10,906 bases of DNA from Chloroflexota bacterium (lineage in GTDB: Bacteria > Chloroflexota > Anaerolineae > J102). The first letter of the stretch is position 1; every line of letters begins with the position of its first letter. The notes under the pieces are model-generated. The model searched no databases, was not told where the DNA came from, and was given only the letters and a program-made list of their open reading frames with translations. The translations under genes were made by a program, and so were the position numbers. The DNA is taken from positions 1 to 10,906 of the forward strand of contig JAADFV010000007.1 of NCBI GenBank assembly GCA_013152695.1, given 5' to 3'. Below are positions 1 to 7,197 of the stretch, piece after piece.

Positions 1-228
1 GTCGTCCTCCCCAAAGGTGGGAATATTGCAAATGAGCTCAGCATCGCAGAAGCCGGTATCAAGCTACTGGGGGGTAGCATCGTCGCCAGCGAAAACGTCA
101 AAGTACCAGGGCTAGCAGAACAGCGTACGGTGGTTATCGTCCGTAAGCTCCACCCCACTCCGAACATTTATCCCCGCCGACCGGGCATTCCCTCCAAACG
201 ACCCCTTGCACCTGACATCTCGCCTTAG
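1..228 (+). CDS. rsmG: 16S rRNA (guanine-N7)-methyltransferase RsmG, C-terminal fragment
   Basis: The window opens inside this gene: frame 1 is open from base 1 to a TAG at 226-228, giving the last 75 residues. RsmG (GidB) uses S-adenosylmethionine to methylate N7 of a guanosine in the 530 loop of 16S rRNA. The fragment shows the family's C-terminal signature: a LPKGG strand, the ELSIAEAGIKLLGG helix, then RTVVIVRK and a PTPNIYPRRPGIPSKRPL tail, in which PRRxGxPxKxPL is characteristic. The start lies outside the window. Its position just before a parA gene matches the common bacterial gidB-soj-spo0J neighbourhood near the replication origin, which supports reading the next genes as chromosome-partition related. 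Confidence 0.93.
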   Translation, partial: VVLPKGGNIANELSIAEAGIKLLGGSIVASENVKVPGLAEQRTVVIVRKLHPTPNIYPRRPGIPSKRPLAPDISP

Positions 229-255
229 CCCCTATTCCAATGCCTTTTCAGCGAA

Positions 256-284
256 ATGACGTCTCAGCAAAACTATGCTATACT
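256..284 (+). promoter_or_regulatory. Predicted sigma-70 promoter for the parA operon
   Basis: An extended -10 box, TGC-TATACT (hexamer 279-284), is preceded at a 17-bp spacing by ATGACG (256-261), which matches TTGACA at four of six bases. It lies in the 224-bp gap between rsmG and parA and is the best promoter-like match I found there. This is a visual assignment only. Confidence 0.5.
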
Positions 285-323
285 CTGCTTCATACCGTGG
301 TTGGTCTCATTGGAGATAGGGTC

Positions 324-337
324 GCCAGTTCACTGGC
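324..337. repeat. Short inverted repeat in the parA leader
   Basis: GCCAGT and ACTGGC are separated by TC, so the arms are perfect 6-mers. The site lies about 40 bp downstream of the predicted parA promoter and 115 bp before the parA start, where it could be an operator or a small RNA hairpin. It does not resemble the parS consensus (TGTTTCACGTGAAACA). The rest of the 229-452 gap shows no gene. Confidence 0.35.
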
Positions 338-452
338 TGATACCACCCCAGTATTCTTATCAAGCAACCTTTTCTTCCCTGCTCTCCCCCACATCAAGAC
401 TCATTCCCCCTTCGTGATGGGTCTTTGCGAGCACAAAACTTGGTTTTGAATC

Positions 453-1214
453 ATGGCCCGAATCATTGCTGTTGCCAACCAGAAAGGTGGAGTTGGTAAA
501 ACAACCACCGTCATCAATCTGGGTGCTGCCCTCGCCGAAAAAAACAAAAAAACACTCTTGGTTGATATGGACCCGCAAGCGGCACTCACAGCTGCCTACG
601 GTATCGATCCTAACACCCTTGAAAAAACCGTCTATCATGTCCTTCTCGCCCAAGAATTGGATGTCGACAGTGTCATCCACCATGACATTCGCCCTAATCT
701 AAGCGTCCTTCCCGCAAATATCGATCTTGCCGGTGCCGAAGTTGAACTTATCGCTCACGTCGGCTGGGAGTACCTTCTGAAGGAAGCCCTACTCTCCATC
801 CAAGAGGAATACGACTTTATCCTCATCGATTGTGGGCCTAGCCTGGGATTATTGACCATCAATTCCCTTACAGCAGCAAATGAGGTGCTAGTTCCTTTAT
901 TGTGCGAATTTTTAGCTTTACGGGGTATGGGGATTTTATTCGATACGATTCGTCGGGTTCGCCAGAAAACTAATCCTAAACTCCGTGTTTTGGGCATCGC
1001 CATAACGCTCTTCGATGGACGCACATTACACAGCCGTGAAGTTCTCGAAGAGATTCAGACGATGTTCGGAGACAACGTCTTCAAGACGCCCATCCGTAAG
1101 AGCATCCGTTTTGCCGAATCGGCTGCCGCCCAAATGCCCTTGGCCGAATATGTGCCCCGACATCCGGGAGCAGACGCCTACCGTAGCCTGGCAGAGGAGA
1201 TACTCCAGCGATGA
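453..1214 (+). CDS. parA: ParA/Soj-type partition ATPase
   Basis: A 253-residue Walker-type ATPase of the ParA/MinD superfamily, the usual Soj length. It carries the deviant Walker A KGGVGKTT (residues 11-18, signature Lys11, catalytic Lys16), Walker A' LLVDMDPQ (about 35-42) and Walker B FILIDCGPS (about 122-130). The C-terminal half has IRKSIRFAESAAAQMPLAEY and a PRHPGADAYRSLAEEI helix, as in Soj. Family members dimerise on ATP, bind DNA non-specifically and position cargo through a partner that stimulates hydrolysis. Unusually, the conserved motif I expect as PxQCEYYALEG reads PLLCEFLALRG (148-158). The ATG at 453 follows an in-frame TGA at 447-449 and lacks a clear Shine-Dalgarno. The gene overlaps the next by ATGA, so the two are probably translationally coupled. 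The ATPase family is clear; the cargo is unknown. Confidence 0.93.
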   Translation: MARIIAVANQKGGVGKTTTVINLGAALAEKNKKTLLVDMDPQAALTAAYGIDPNTLEKTVYHVLLAQELDVDSVIHHDIRPNLSVLPANIDLAGAEVELIAHVGWEYLLKEALLSIQEEYDFILIDCGPSLGLLTINSLTAANEVLVPLLCEFLALRGMGILFDTIRRVRQKTNPKLRVLGIAITLFDGRTLHSREVLEEIQTMFGDNVFKTPIRKSIRFAESAAAQMPLAEYVPRHPGADAYRSLAEEILQR

Positions 1215-2593
1215 CCAAGAAAAAATCGAGGATTCGAGGCCGCGGGAATGAGATCGTTGGGCGTGGAGTTAATGCACTCTTCAGCGACACACCTCCCCCC
1301 GACCACTCCTCTGAGTCCCCCGCCGAGGAAACCGAAGCCGAACTGGAGTCTATGCTCGAGGTAGAAGTCCATGACGCAGTCGAAGGCGCCAGTACTGGTG
1401 AGGAAACGTCAGAGGCACCCTCCCCCTTAGCCACAAGTGAAACCTTACCAGAACCAGCGCCCATACACGAGGACATGGCTATTGCCGGCGAGGGTGTCAG
1501 CCTCACAGAAGATGAGCTGATGAAGGCCATTGACATTCCCTTAGGCGAGGCTCCCGAAACAAAACCTACCACCTCAAAAACAGAACGTCCCAAGTCAGAA
1601 CCTTCTTCTGTACCGTCACCTCTCTCCCGCCCGCCTGCATCTGTTCCACCCCCATCTCCTCAATCTGACTACGAACCCGTACCACCACGCCCCCGCGTTC
1701 GCATTGGTGGACAACTTACAGAGGTTGTTGTCACCCCGGGCGAACTCGACAATGACTCCGTTCGCCCCCAATCCCCCTTCACACAACCATCCGCCCCCCT
1801 CGTCGAAGACTCATCTTCTCCGCAACGATCTTCCGAGGATGAAGCTCGTATCCTGGCCACTGTCGATCCAGAACAGCTTGCCGAACTCCACCGCCGCATC
1901 GATCACCTTTATCGGGAAGTCCCCAAAAAGATCAGCAATCGCCCTGACCTGACTGCACAAATTCTGGGTATGCTCCGGCAAGCACGTACCATCCTCGTAG
2001 AACATCCGTACGACTATATCGAAGCAGAATACAAAATTCAACAAGCTTATGCCATTTACAATCGGGTGGAGAATGCAGAGCGCTGGGGACGGCACTATGG
2101 CTGGCGTGTTTTTTGGTTTGAGGTCATTACTTTCTTCCTTTTGCTTTTTTCATTTCTGGGCCTCCTGGCTTTCGGAAACGACTTTTCGAACTTTCTGGCC
2201 AGGCTTTTTGGCGCCAGTGAAGCAACCCAAGGACTCCTCACGGCTGTCGGTTTTTGGGCAACCTTCGTTTGGGGAGGGATTGGCGGTGTCGTTGGGGCCA
2301 TGTACACATTGTGGACGCACGTTTCTGAACGGCAAGACTTCGAGCGGCAGCATGTCATGTGGTACATCGCCCAACCGATCATGGGGCTCATTCTTGGTGG
2401 TGTTACCTTTTTGATCATCAACACGGGCCTTCTTTCCTTGCAAAGCGGACAGGCTGCAGCAACAGCGTTGCGAGAAGAAGTCCAGCTCTTCCCCTCGCTC
2501 ATTGCCTTTATTGCCGGCTTCCGGCCCCAGTTCATCTTTGGGCTCCTCGTCAAAATCATCAAACTCATTAACCCCACTACCGACGAATCCTGA
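1211..2593 (+). CDS. Membrane protein with ParB-like N-terminal ParA-interaction peptide (putative ParA partner)
   Basis: A 460-residue protein occupying the parB position; its ATG overlaps the parA stop. Residues 1-26 are basic and glycine-rich, with GRGVNALFSD at 17-26, resembling the Spo0J/ParB N-terminus (GKGINALF), the peptide known to activate ParA ATPase. Residues about 27-205 are a Pro/Ser/Glu-rich, probably disordered linker with one short predicted helix near 97-110 (LTEDELMKAID). Residues about 208-297 form a soluble helical segment (PEQLAELHRRIDHLYREV, then YDYIEAEYKIQQAYAIYNR). Four hydrophobic stretches follow at about 299-321, 342-368, 383-409 and 425-449. I see no ParB CTPase motifs and no helix-turn-helix. 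The likely role, by inference, is a membrane-bound ParA regulator or cargo receptor. GAGGAGA at 1194-1200 is a plausible ribosome binding site. The domain layout is visible; the function is not established. Confidence 0.8.
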   Translation: MTKKKSRIRGRGNEIVGRGVNALFSDTPPPDHSSESPAEETEAELESMLEVEVHDAVEGASTGEETSEAPSPLATSETLPEPAPIHEDMAIAGEGVSLTEDELMKAIDIPLGEAPETKPTTSKTERPKSEPSSVPSPLSRPPASVPPPSPQSDYEPVPPRPRVRIGGQLTEVVVTPGELDNDSVRPQSPFTQPSAPLVEDSSSPQRSSEDEARILATVDPEQLAELHRRIDHLYREVPKKISNRPDLTAQILGMLRQARTILVEHPYDYIEAEYKIQQAYAIYNRVENAERWGRHYGWRVFWFEVITFFLLLFSFLGLLAFGNDFSNFLARLFGASEATQGLLTAVGFWATFVWGGIGGVVGAMYTLWTHVSERQDFERQHVMWYIAQPIMGLILGGVTFLIINTGLLSLQSGQAAATALREEVQLFPSLIAFIAGFRPQFIFGLLVKIIKLINPTTDES

Positions 2594-2612
2594 CTCAAAT
2601 AGCCCCTGTGAT

Positions 2613-2648
2613 AAAGGCCCCTGCTGTACGGCAGGGGCCTTTTCTTTT
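2613..2648. terminator. Bidirectional intrinsic terminator between convergent genes
   Basis: A perfect 12-bp stem, AAAGGCCCCTGC (2613-2624) with GCAGGGGCCTTT (2631-2642), closes a 6-base loop. On the + strand it runs into TTTCTTTT; on the - strand the A run becomes a short U tract. It sits 19 bases after the upstream stop codon and 4 bases before the stop of the opposing gene, so it can serve both operons. Confidence 0.9.
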
Positions 2649-3651
2649 ACATCCAGCGCACCAGGGCAGGATTGGGAGTGATACCGGGAATTCGGCCACG
2701 CTTGGCTACCGGTTTTCCCTCGATCTCCTTGATGTCTGCCGTAAAATCGATGGGCTTCGCCCCAGAGATATAACTTCCCACCCCGTACGAATCGATGGGC
2801 GCCCCAGCTGCCTTGAAATAGGCAATACGCTCTGGCGTAATTCCACCACTCACGACAATCTTGACATGGGGATACCCTGCCATATCCAGGCGGGCACGCA
2901 CCTCCTGAACAAGCTCCGCCGTCACACGCCCCCGCTCTGAAGGGGTATCTAACCTTACCCCCCACAGCTTATCCCCTAAAGCCGCGGCCACACGCAGGCT
3001 TTCTTCTGCCTCATCCTTGAAGGTATCGACCAAAGCAATGCGTGGAATGGCCTCATCCATATACCGATCGAAGGCAGTCACAGCTCTTACCGTGTCCCCC
3101 AAGCAAAGAATCAATGCGTGCGGTAGTGTTCCCGTTGCCTGTACACCGGCCAATTTTGCACCACCGGGGGTTGCACAGCCCGCACACCCCCCAACCATCG
3201 CTGCATATTCCATGCGGGCGGACACATCAGGATGAACATGGCGGGCGCCGAAACTAATCACAGGAACGGGAGCTGCGGCCTCCACCACCTCGCGCGCCGC
3301 CGTCGCCCAACCAGTCTCATGCGCCAACATGCCCAGATACGCTGTCTCGTAAATGGCGAAGGATTGATAGGGTGCCGAAATACGAAGAACGACCTCTCGC
3401 GGTTGTATACGCGTTCCCTCCTCCAGCCCCCAAACCTCAGCCTCAGACGGCAGTACTTGCTCGAGCAAGGCTCTCACTTCCCGCATACCAGCCAACACTG
3501 CCTCTCGCCGGCAGAACACTTCCATCGTCACAACAGGGTTCAAGCCCTCGGCCTGTAAAATCGCCCTTGCCCGCACAAAATAAATATCCGAACACTCCCC
3601 CTGCAGAATGGCTGAACTGGGGGCAAACATTTCATCAGCTTCCTTCGACAT
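2647..3651 (-). CDS. pncB: Nicotinate phosphoribosyltransferase
   Basis: A 334-residue cytosolic enzyme that converts nicotinate, PRPP and ATP to nicotinate mononucleotide, the committed step of the deamidating NAD salvage route. Type II phosphoribosyltransferase features in order: FGARHVHPD (134-142), a GGCAGCATPGG segment (154-164), ATGTLPHAL (172-180), LVDTFKDE (207-214), VRLDT (232-236), the phosphate-binding VVSGGI (266-271), YGVGSYIS (289-296) and DFTADI (302-307). It is shorter than many nicotinate enzymes and ends soon after the barrel, so a C-terminal zinc-knuckle extension like that of some archaeal members seems absent. Its start overlaps the end of the nicotinamidase gene by 17 bases and is preceded by AAGGAT, so the pair is one operon making consecutive steps. 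Quinolinate phosphoribosyltransferase shares the fold but not these motifs. Confidence 0.9.
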   Translation of the reverse strand: MSKEADEMFAPSSAILQGECSDIYFVRARAILQAEGLNPVVTMEVFCRREAVLAGMREVRALLEQVLPSEAEVWGLEEGTRIQPREVVLRISAPYQSFAIYETAYLGMLAHETGWATAAREVVEAAAPVPVISFGARHVHPDVSARMEYAAMVGGCAGCATPGGAKLAGVQATGTLPHALILCLGDTVRAVTAFDRYMDEAIPRIALVDTFKDEAEESLRVAAALGDKLWGVRLDTPSERGRVTAELVQEVRARLDMAGYPHVKIVVSGGITPERIAYFKAAGAPIDSYGVGSYISGAKPIDFTADIKEIEGKPVAKRGRIPGITPNPALVRWM

Positions 3652-4201
3652 TTTTTACATCCTTAATCAGAAAGTCACTGTCAACGATGTGGGCGCCGAG
3701 AATCTTCTCCATATGTTTCAAGGCAAATTCATGTGCCTCGACATCGAAGGAAGCAACGGCGTCCCTGACAACCACGACATCATAATCACGATTCTTAAAA
3801 TCTGCAACCGTGTACATCACACAAATATCAGTACACACTCCCATCATGATCACCTTGTCCGGCTGCAAAGTCGCAACATACGCATCAAGATCGGTATCAT
3901 AAAAGGCACTATAGCGGCGCTTCGGCTGAATCCTGGCTGTAGCAGCGAACTCCTGCAGTTCCGGCACGATTTCATTATCCCAGGTTCCCCGTAGGCAGTG
4001 TGGAGGCCATATCGCAAATTCGCGATCACCAGGATCATGCGTATCCACAGTAAACACGATATCACTGCCCCGAGCAACTTCGGCAGCCAATATTTGTTGT
4101 ATTTTCGGTAAAATAGCACGACCGGCTTCCCCCACATACAATGTTCCTCGAGGATCGATAAAACCATTTTGCATATCAGTAACAACGACTAAGTTGGACA
4201 T
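3635..4201 (-). CDS. pncA: Nicotinamidase (isochorismatase-fold cysteine hydrolase)
   Basis: A 188-residue hydrolase predicted to deamidate nicotinamide to nicotinate. The Asp-Lys-Cys triad is visible: Asp9 in VVTDMQNGF, Lys94 in QPKRRYSAF and Cys123 in GVCTDICV (cis-peptide loop GVCTD). Likely metal ligands are Asp53 and His55 (VDTHDPGD), His68 (WPPHC) and perhaps Glu61. WPPHCLRGT matches the nicotinamidase signature better than generic isochorismatases. I chose ATG at 4199-4201 because AGGAG lies 8 bases upstream; a GTG nine bases earlier would sit directly against that ribosome binding site. The next gene encodes the enzyme that uses the product, nicotinate, which supports the substrate assignment. 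Transcription probably starts at the promoter near 4239-4267 and may be repressed at the overlapping palindrome. Confidence 0.9.
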   Translation of the reverse strand: MSNLVVVTDMQNGFIDPRGTLYVGEAGRAILPKIQQILAAEVARGSDIVFTVDTHDPGDREFAIWPPHCLRGTWDNEIVPELQEFAATARIQPKRRYSAFYDTDLDAYVATLQPDKVIMMGVCTDICVMYTVADFKNRDYDVVVVRDAVASFDVEAHEFALKHMEKILGAHIVDSDFLIKDVKNVEGS

Positions 4202-4230
4202 AACAATCACTCCTGAGTGTAATGATTTGA

Positions 4231-4249
4231 TAGTGTTTATTATACACTA
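4231..4249. promoter_or_regulatory. 19-bp palindromic operator candidate over the pncA -10 box
   Basis: TAGTGTTTATTATACACTA is a palindrome matching at eight of nine base pairs around a central T. It covers the whole -10 hexamer, the classic position for a repressor site. Known NAD-salvage repressors of the NrtR family bind palindromes of about this size upstream of such genes. Assignment to NrtR is inference; no regulator gene is visible in the window. Confidence 0.65.
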
Positions 4250-4267
4250 AGCCCAAAATGAAGTCAA
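4239..4267 (-). promoter_or_regulatory. Near-consensus sigma-70 promoter of the pncA-pncB operon
   Basis: Read on the - strand: TTGACT (4262-4267), a 17-bp spacer, then a perfect TATAAT (4239-4244). It lies about 38 bp upstream of the nicotinamidase start. Eleven of twelve hexamer bases match consensus with optimal spacing, so unregulated activity should be strong; the palindrome over the -10 box suggests repression. Confidence 0.88.
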
Positions 4268-4311
4268 GTATCAAAGTGCCAATGGATGTGTTTTTGAAAT
4301 AGGGGTAGGCT

Positions 4312-4333
4312 GGAGATATGTATCGATATCTCC
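4312..4333. repeat. Inverted repeat in the pncA/lon intergenic region
   Basis: GGAGATAT (4312-4319) and ATATCTCC (4326-4333) form an 8-bp perfect stem with a GTATCG loop. There is no adjoining T tract on either strand, so it is not a good intrinsic terminator. Role unknown. Confidence 0.4.
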
Positions 4334-4415
4334 CCAAAAACCGAATCCCGTTCTGAAAATAGTCCGAGGTACGAAGTCTTTAGTCCGGCATCAACACGCG
4401 AGGCGCACTGCTGAT

Positions 4416-4448
4416 AGACCTTCCAGGTCTCGGAGACCTGGAAGGTCT
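4416..4448. repeat. 33-bp perfect palindrome, REP-like
   Basis: AGACCTTCCAGGTCTC (4416-4431) is followed by one base and then its exact complement (4433-4448). As RNA or extruded DNA it would form a 15-bp stem with a CGG loop. It lies between divergently transcribed genes, upstream of both, so it cannot terminate either. It looks like a dispersed intergenic palindrome. The surrounding 4268-4693 stretch (426 bp) contains no convincing gene; besides this element it holds the smaller inverted repeat at 4312 and the promoter at 4651-4659. Confidence 0.7.
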
Positions 4449-4650
4449 CGATACAAGCCTTCCGCAATAACAAAGCTCTCATGGCCCCATAAAATCAGGC
4501 CGATCTACGAAAATCTGCGGCACCAGCGCCATCTACGTTTTCATTTTCATTGATATCGGCGCCAGCCAGCGTGCCATCGGACTGTTCGTCAATTTGCCCC
4601 AAATTTGAAAACCCCGCAGTCTGCAAGTGCTACAACTTTAATTCTCTGTG

Positions 4651-4659
4651 TGTTACAAT
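4651..4659 (+). promoter_or_regulatory. Extended -10 promoter for the Lon-like gene
   Basis: TGT-TACAAT gives a TGn extended -10 element 35 bp upstream of the chosen ATG. At 17-bp spacing the -35 region reads TACAAC, a weak match, as tolerated in extended -10 promoters. Visual assignment only. Confidence 0.4.
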
Positions 4660-4693
4660 AAATCATATTCTATTTGCTAACGAGGTTTTAAGT

Positions 4694-7186
4694 ATGGTTG
4701 ATTTCCCTTCTGAACTGGATGCGGGGAGGCTTCGCCGTTCGTGCTCCGCTGACGAATTACTCTTTACCACAACAGCTGAGGTCAAACCGCTGGAGGGGAT
4801 TATCGGTCAGGAACGCGCTACCCGTGCCATCGAATTTGGCATCGAGATGAGTGCCGAGGGCTATAATATCTTTGCCATGGGCCCCAGTGGCGCCGGTAAA
4901 ACGAGTACGATCTTGCGCTATCTAGCGGCACGAGCAGAGGAAAGAGAGGCTCCTCAAGATTGGGCTTACGTCCGCAATGTCAGCGATCCCTACCACCCGC
5001 GCGCATTGCCTTTCCCAGCCGGTCAGGGCCGGCTTGCCAGTGTTGCCCTGCGTGATAGTTTACGACAAACAGAAGTGGCATTACGCGAGGCCTTCACAGG
5101 TTCGGTCTACGAAGAAGCTCATGCCCAAATCATAGAAGCACTACAAACTTCTCAGCAGCAAATCCTGATGCGGTTGGACTCATTCGCTCAGGAACACTCC
5201 TTTGGCTTGCAACAAACACCGACCGGTCTGACTTTCCTTCCCTTGCAGGAGGGAAAGCCTCTTTCTCCCGAAGACCTTGCCGGCCTGACCCCAGAACAAC
5301 GACAAAAGTATGCCGAACAAGAGCCTATCCTTGATAAGGCCTTAGATGAGGCGATTCGCCAGTTGCAGCAACTGCGTGAGGCTGCCGACACACAGATCAG
5401 TGAACTGAACAAACGGGTCGCCCATAGCGCCATCGATCCCTTATTGCAAGCATTGCAGCAGCGTTTTTCTTCAAGCACTGCCTTTGTTACCTATGTGCAG
5501 GAAGTGGCGGAGGATCTGATCGAACGCGTTGTCACGCAGCAACTTACTTTTCTGCAAAAAGAATCAGGGGCTAAGCAGGAAGGATCGCCCATGGTCTTGC
5601 ATCAGCGGGAACGATCTTGGATTCATGATTATGAGCTAAACCTTATCGTTGATCACACCGAAACCAAGGGCGCCCCCGTGATCCATGAAATAAATCCCAC
5701 TTACTCGAATTTGACGGGAAAGGTGGAATATCGAGCGGAGTTCGGCACCTTGGTACCCGATCACCATACGATTCGTCCTGGCGCATTGCATCGGGCCAAT
5801 GGTGGTTATTTAGTGATCAATGCCGACACCCTCTTGGCCGCACCCATGGCCTGGGAGGCCCTGACACGCTCCTTGCGCTATAAGGAAATCCGCATTGAAG
5901 AACCGGCAGTTGTCAGTGGAGCAATTCCGGCTGCCAGTCTTGCTCCCGATCCCATTCCTCTCGACGTGAAAGTTGTGATGATCGGCTCTCCTTCCAGCTA
6001 CTATGCCTTATGGGCTTATGATGGCGCCTTCGCCAAATTATTCAAGGTGAGGGCCGATTTTGCCGGAGATATGGACTGGTCTCAAGAAAACATGATGAAA
6101 GTTGCCCAGTTCGTGCGTACACGTACAGAAGAAGCAGGCCTTTTACCCTTTTCTCTGGACGCTGTTACTGAGGTAATCGAATTTGGTGGCCGGTTGGTCG
6201 AGAGTCAGGAACGTTTGACAACGCGCTTTGCTGTCGTAGCCGATATTCTCGTCGAGGCTGATTTTTGGGCCCACAAAAAAGGGGCGGAGTTAGTAGAAAG
6301 AGAGCATATTCGTCAGGCTATCCAAGAGCGACGTTATCGCTCTAACCTCTACGAAGAACGTCTGCAGCGGATGATCCACGAGGGTACGGTGATGGTTGAC
6401 ACGGAAGGTGCGGTGGTGGGACAAATAAACGGCCTTGCCATCATCACGATGGGAGATTATGCTTTTGGTAAGCCCAGTCGCATTACAGCCAGCACTTATC
6501 TCGGCAGCAAAGGTGTCATCAACATTGAGCGAGAATCGAAACTGAGTGGAAGAATCCATGACAAGGGAGTACTGATTCTAGTCGGCTATTTGGGTAATTG
6601 TTTTGGCCAGGATAAACCGCTCAACCTCAATGCCTCGATTGCTTTTGAGCAATCTTATGAAGGCGTGGATGGAGATAGCGCCAGCTCAACAGAATTGTAC
6701 GCTTTGCTTTCTGCGATTGCCGAAATACCGATAAAGCAGGCTATTGCCGCAACAGGGTCTGTCAACCAACGCGGTGAAATCCAGGCGGTAGGTGGGGTTA
6801 CAGCAAAAATAGAGGGCTTCTTCGATGTCTGTCAAAAACGGGGGCTAAGTGGCGAACAAGGTGTCATCATCCCTGCGGCTAATGTTCGCCACCTAATGTT
6901 GCGCCATGATGTCATTGACGCTGTGGCCCAGGGCAAGTTTCATATCTGGCCGGTCCGCACCGTCGATGAAGGTTTTTCTATACTGACGGGCCTGCCCGCG
7001 GGCATGCGTGATGAAACGGGACAGTTTCCCGAGGGAACATGGAATCGCCTTGTTGACGACAATCTGCGTGAAATGGCTGTTGCTTATGCTCATTTCGCAC
7101 GAAAATCCCGTGAGAATAACAATAACAAAGACAATTCCAGCGAAAAACAGCCTGAAGAAAACGAAGGAGGCTCCCCTGATGATTGA
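4694..7186 (+). CDS. Lon-family ATP-dependent protease (LonB-like, AAA_32 type)
   Basis: An 830-residue AAA+ serine protease predicted to unfold and degrade cytosolic proteins. Walker A is GPSGAGKT (63-70). A long helical, Gln/Glu-rich insertion covers about 120-290. The second half of the ATPase has RANGGYLVINAD (367-378, Walker B region) and VKVVMIGSPSS (425-435). The C-terminal Lon protease domain spans about 552-767 with the Ser-Lys dyad Ser662 (VDGDSASS) and Lys705 (GGVTAKIEGFF), 43 residues apart as in Lon. It lacks the N-terminal LAN substrate domain of classical Lon and the membrane segment of archaeal LonB. The tail from about 805 is Asn/Glu-rich and probably disordered. ATG 4694 was chosen because GAGG lies 8 bases upstream and because homology-like sequence begins there; the frame stays open upstream to an ATG at 4550. 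A kinase-like gene follows 11 bases later in the same operon. Confidence 0.92.
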   Translation: MVDFPSELDAGRLRRSCSADELLFTTTAEVKPLEGIIGQERATRAIEFGIEMSAEGYNIFAMGPSGAGKTSTILRYLAARAEEREAPQDWAYVRNVSDPYHPRALPFPAGQGRLASVALRDSLRQTEVALREAFTGSVYEEAHAQIIEALQTSQQQILMRLDSFAQEHSFGLQQTPTGLTFLPLQEGKPLSPEDLAGLTPEQRQKYAEQEPILDKALDEAIRQLQQLREAADTQISELNKRVAHSAIDPLLQALQQRFSSSTAFVTYVQEVAEDLIERVVTQQLTFLQKESGAKQEGSPMVLHQRERSWIHDYELNLIVDHTETKGAPVIHEINPTYSNLTGKVEYRAEFGTLVPDHHTIRPGALHRANGGYLVINADTLLAAPMAWEALTRSLRYKEIRIEEPAVVSGAIPAASLAPDPIPLDVKVVMIGSPSSYYALWAYDGAFAKLFKVRADFAGDMDWSQENMMKVAQFVRTRTEEAGLLPFSLDAVTEVIEFGGRLVESQERLTTRFAVVADILVEADFWAHKKGAELVEREHIRQAIQERRYRSNLYEERLQRMIHEGTVMVDTEGAVVGQINGLAIITMGDYAFGKPSRITASTYLGSKGVINIERESKLSGRIHDKGVLILVGYLGNCFGQDKPLNLNASIAFEQSYEGVDGDSASSTELYALLSAIAEIPIKQAIAATGSVNQRGEIQAVGGVTAKIEGFFDVCQKRGLSGEQGVIIPAANVRHLMLRHDVIDAVAQGKFHIWPVRTVDEGFSILTGLPAGMRDETGQFPEGTWNRLVDDNLREMAVAYAHFARKSRENNNNKDNSSEKQPEENEGGSPDD

Positions 7187-7197
7187 AGGAGGAAATC

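Noticed and set aside
229..452. A parS site near parA
   Set aside because: No stretch resembling TGTTTCACGTGAAACA was found here or elsewhere by eye; the only inverted repeat (324-337) is unrelated.
2150..2965. A 271-residue open frame on the - strand
   Set aside because: It spans the membrane protein gene, the terminator and the end of pncB in the wrong frame, with no family features.
4202..4210. GTG start adding three residues to nicotinamidase
   Set aside because: The AGGAG ribosome site would abut this GTG; ATG at 4199-4201 has the normal 8-base spacing.
4264..4482. A 72-residue open frame on the - strand
   Set aside because: It runs through the 33-bp palindrome and the pncA -35 box and has no recognisable motif or ribosome site.
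4550..4693. 48-residue N-terminal extension of the Lon-like protease
   Set aside because: The extension is Cys-rich and unlike the family, overlaps a predicted promoter, and an ATG with a good GAGG ribosome site lies at 4694.
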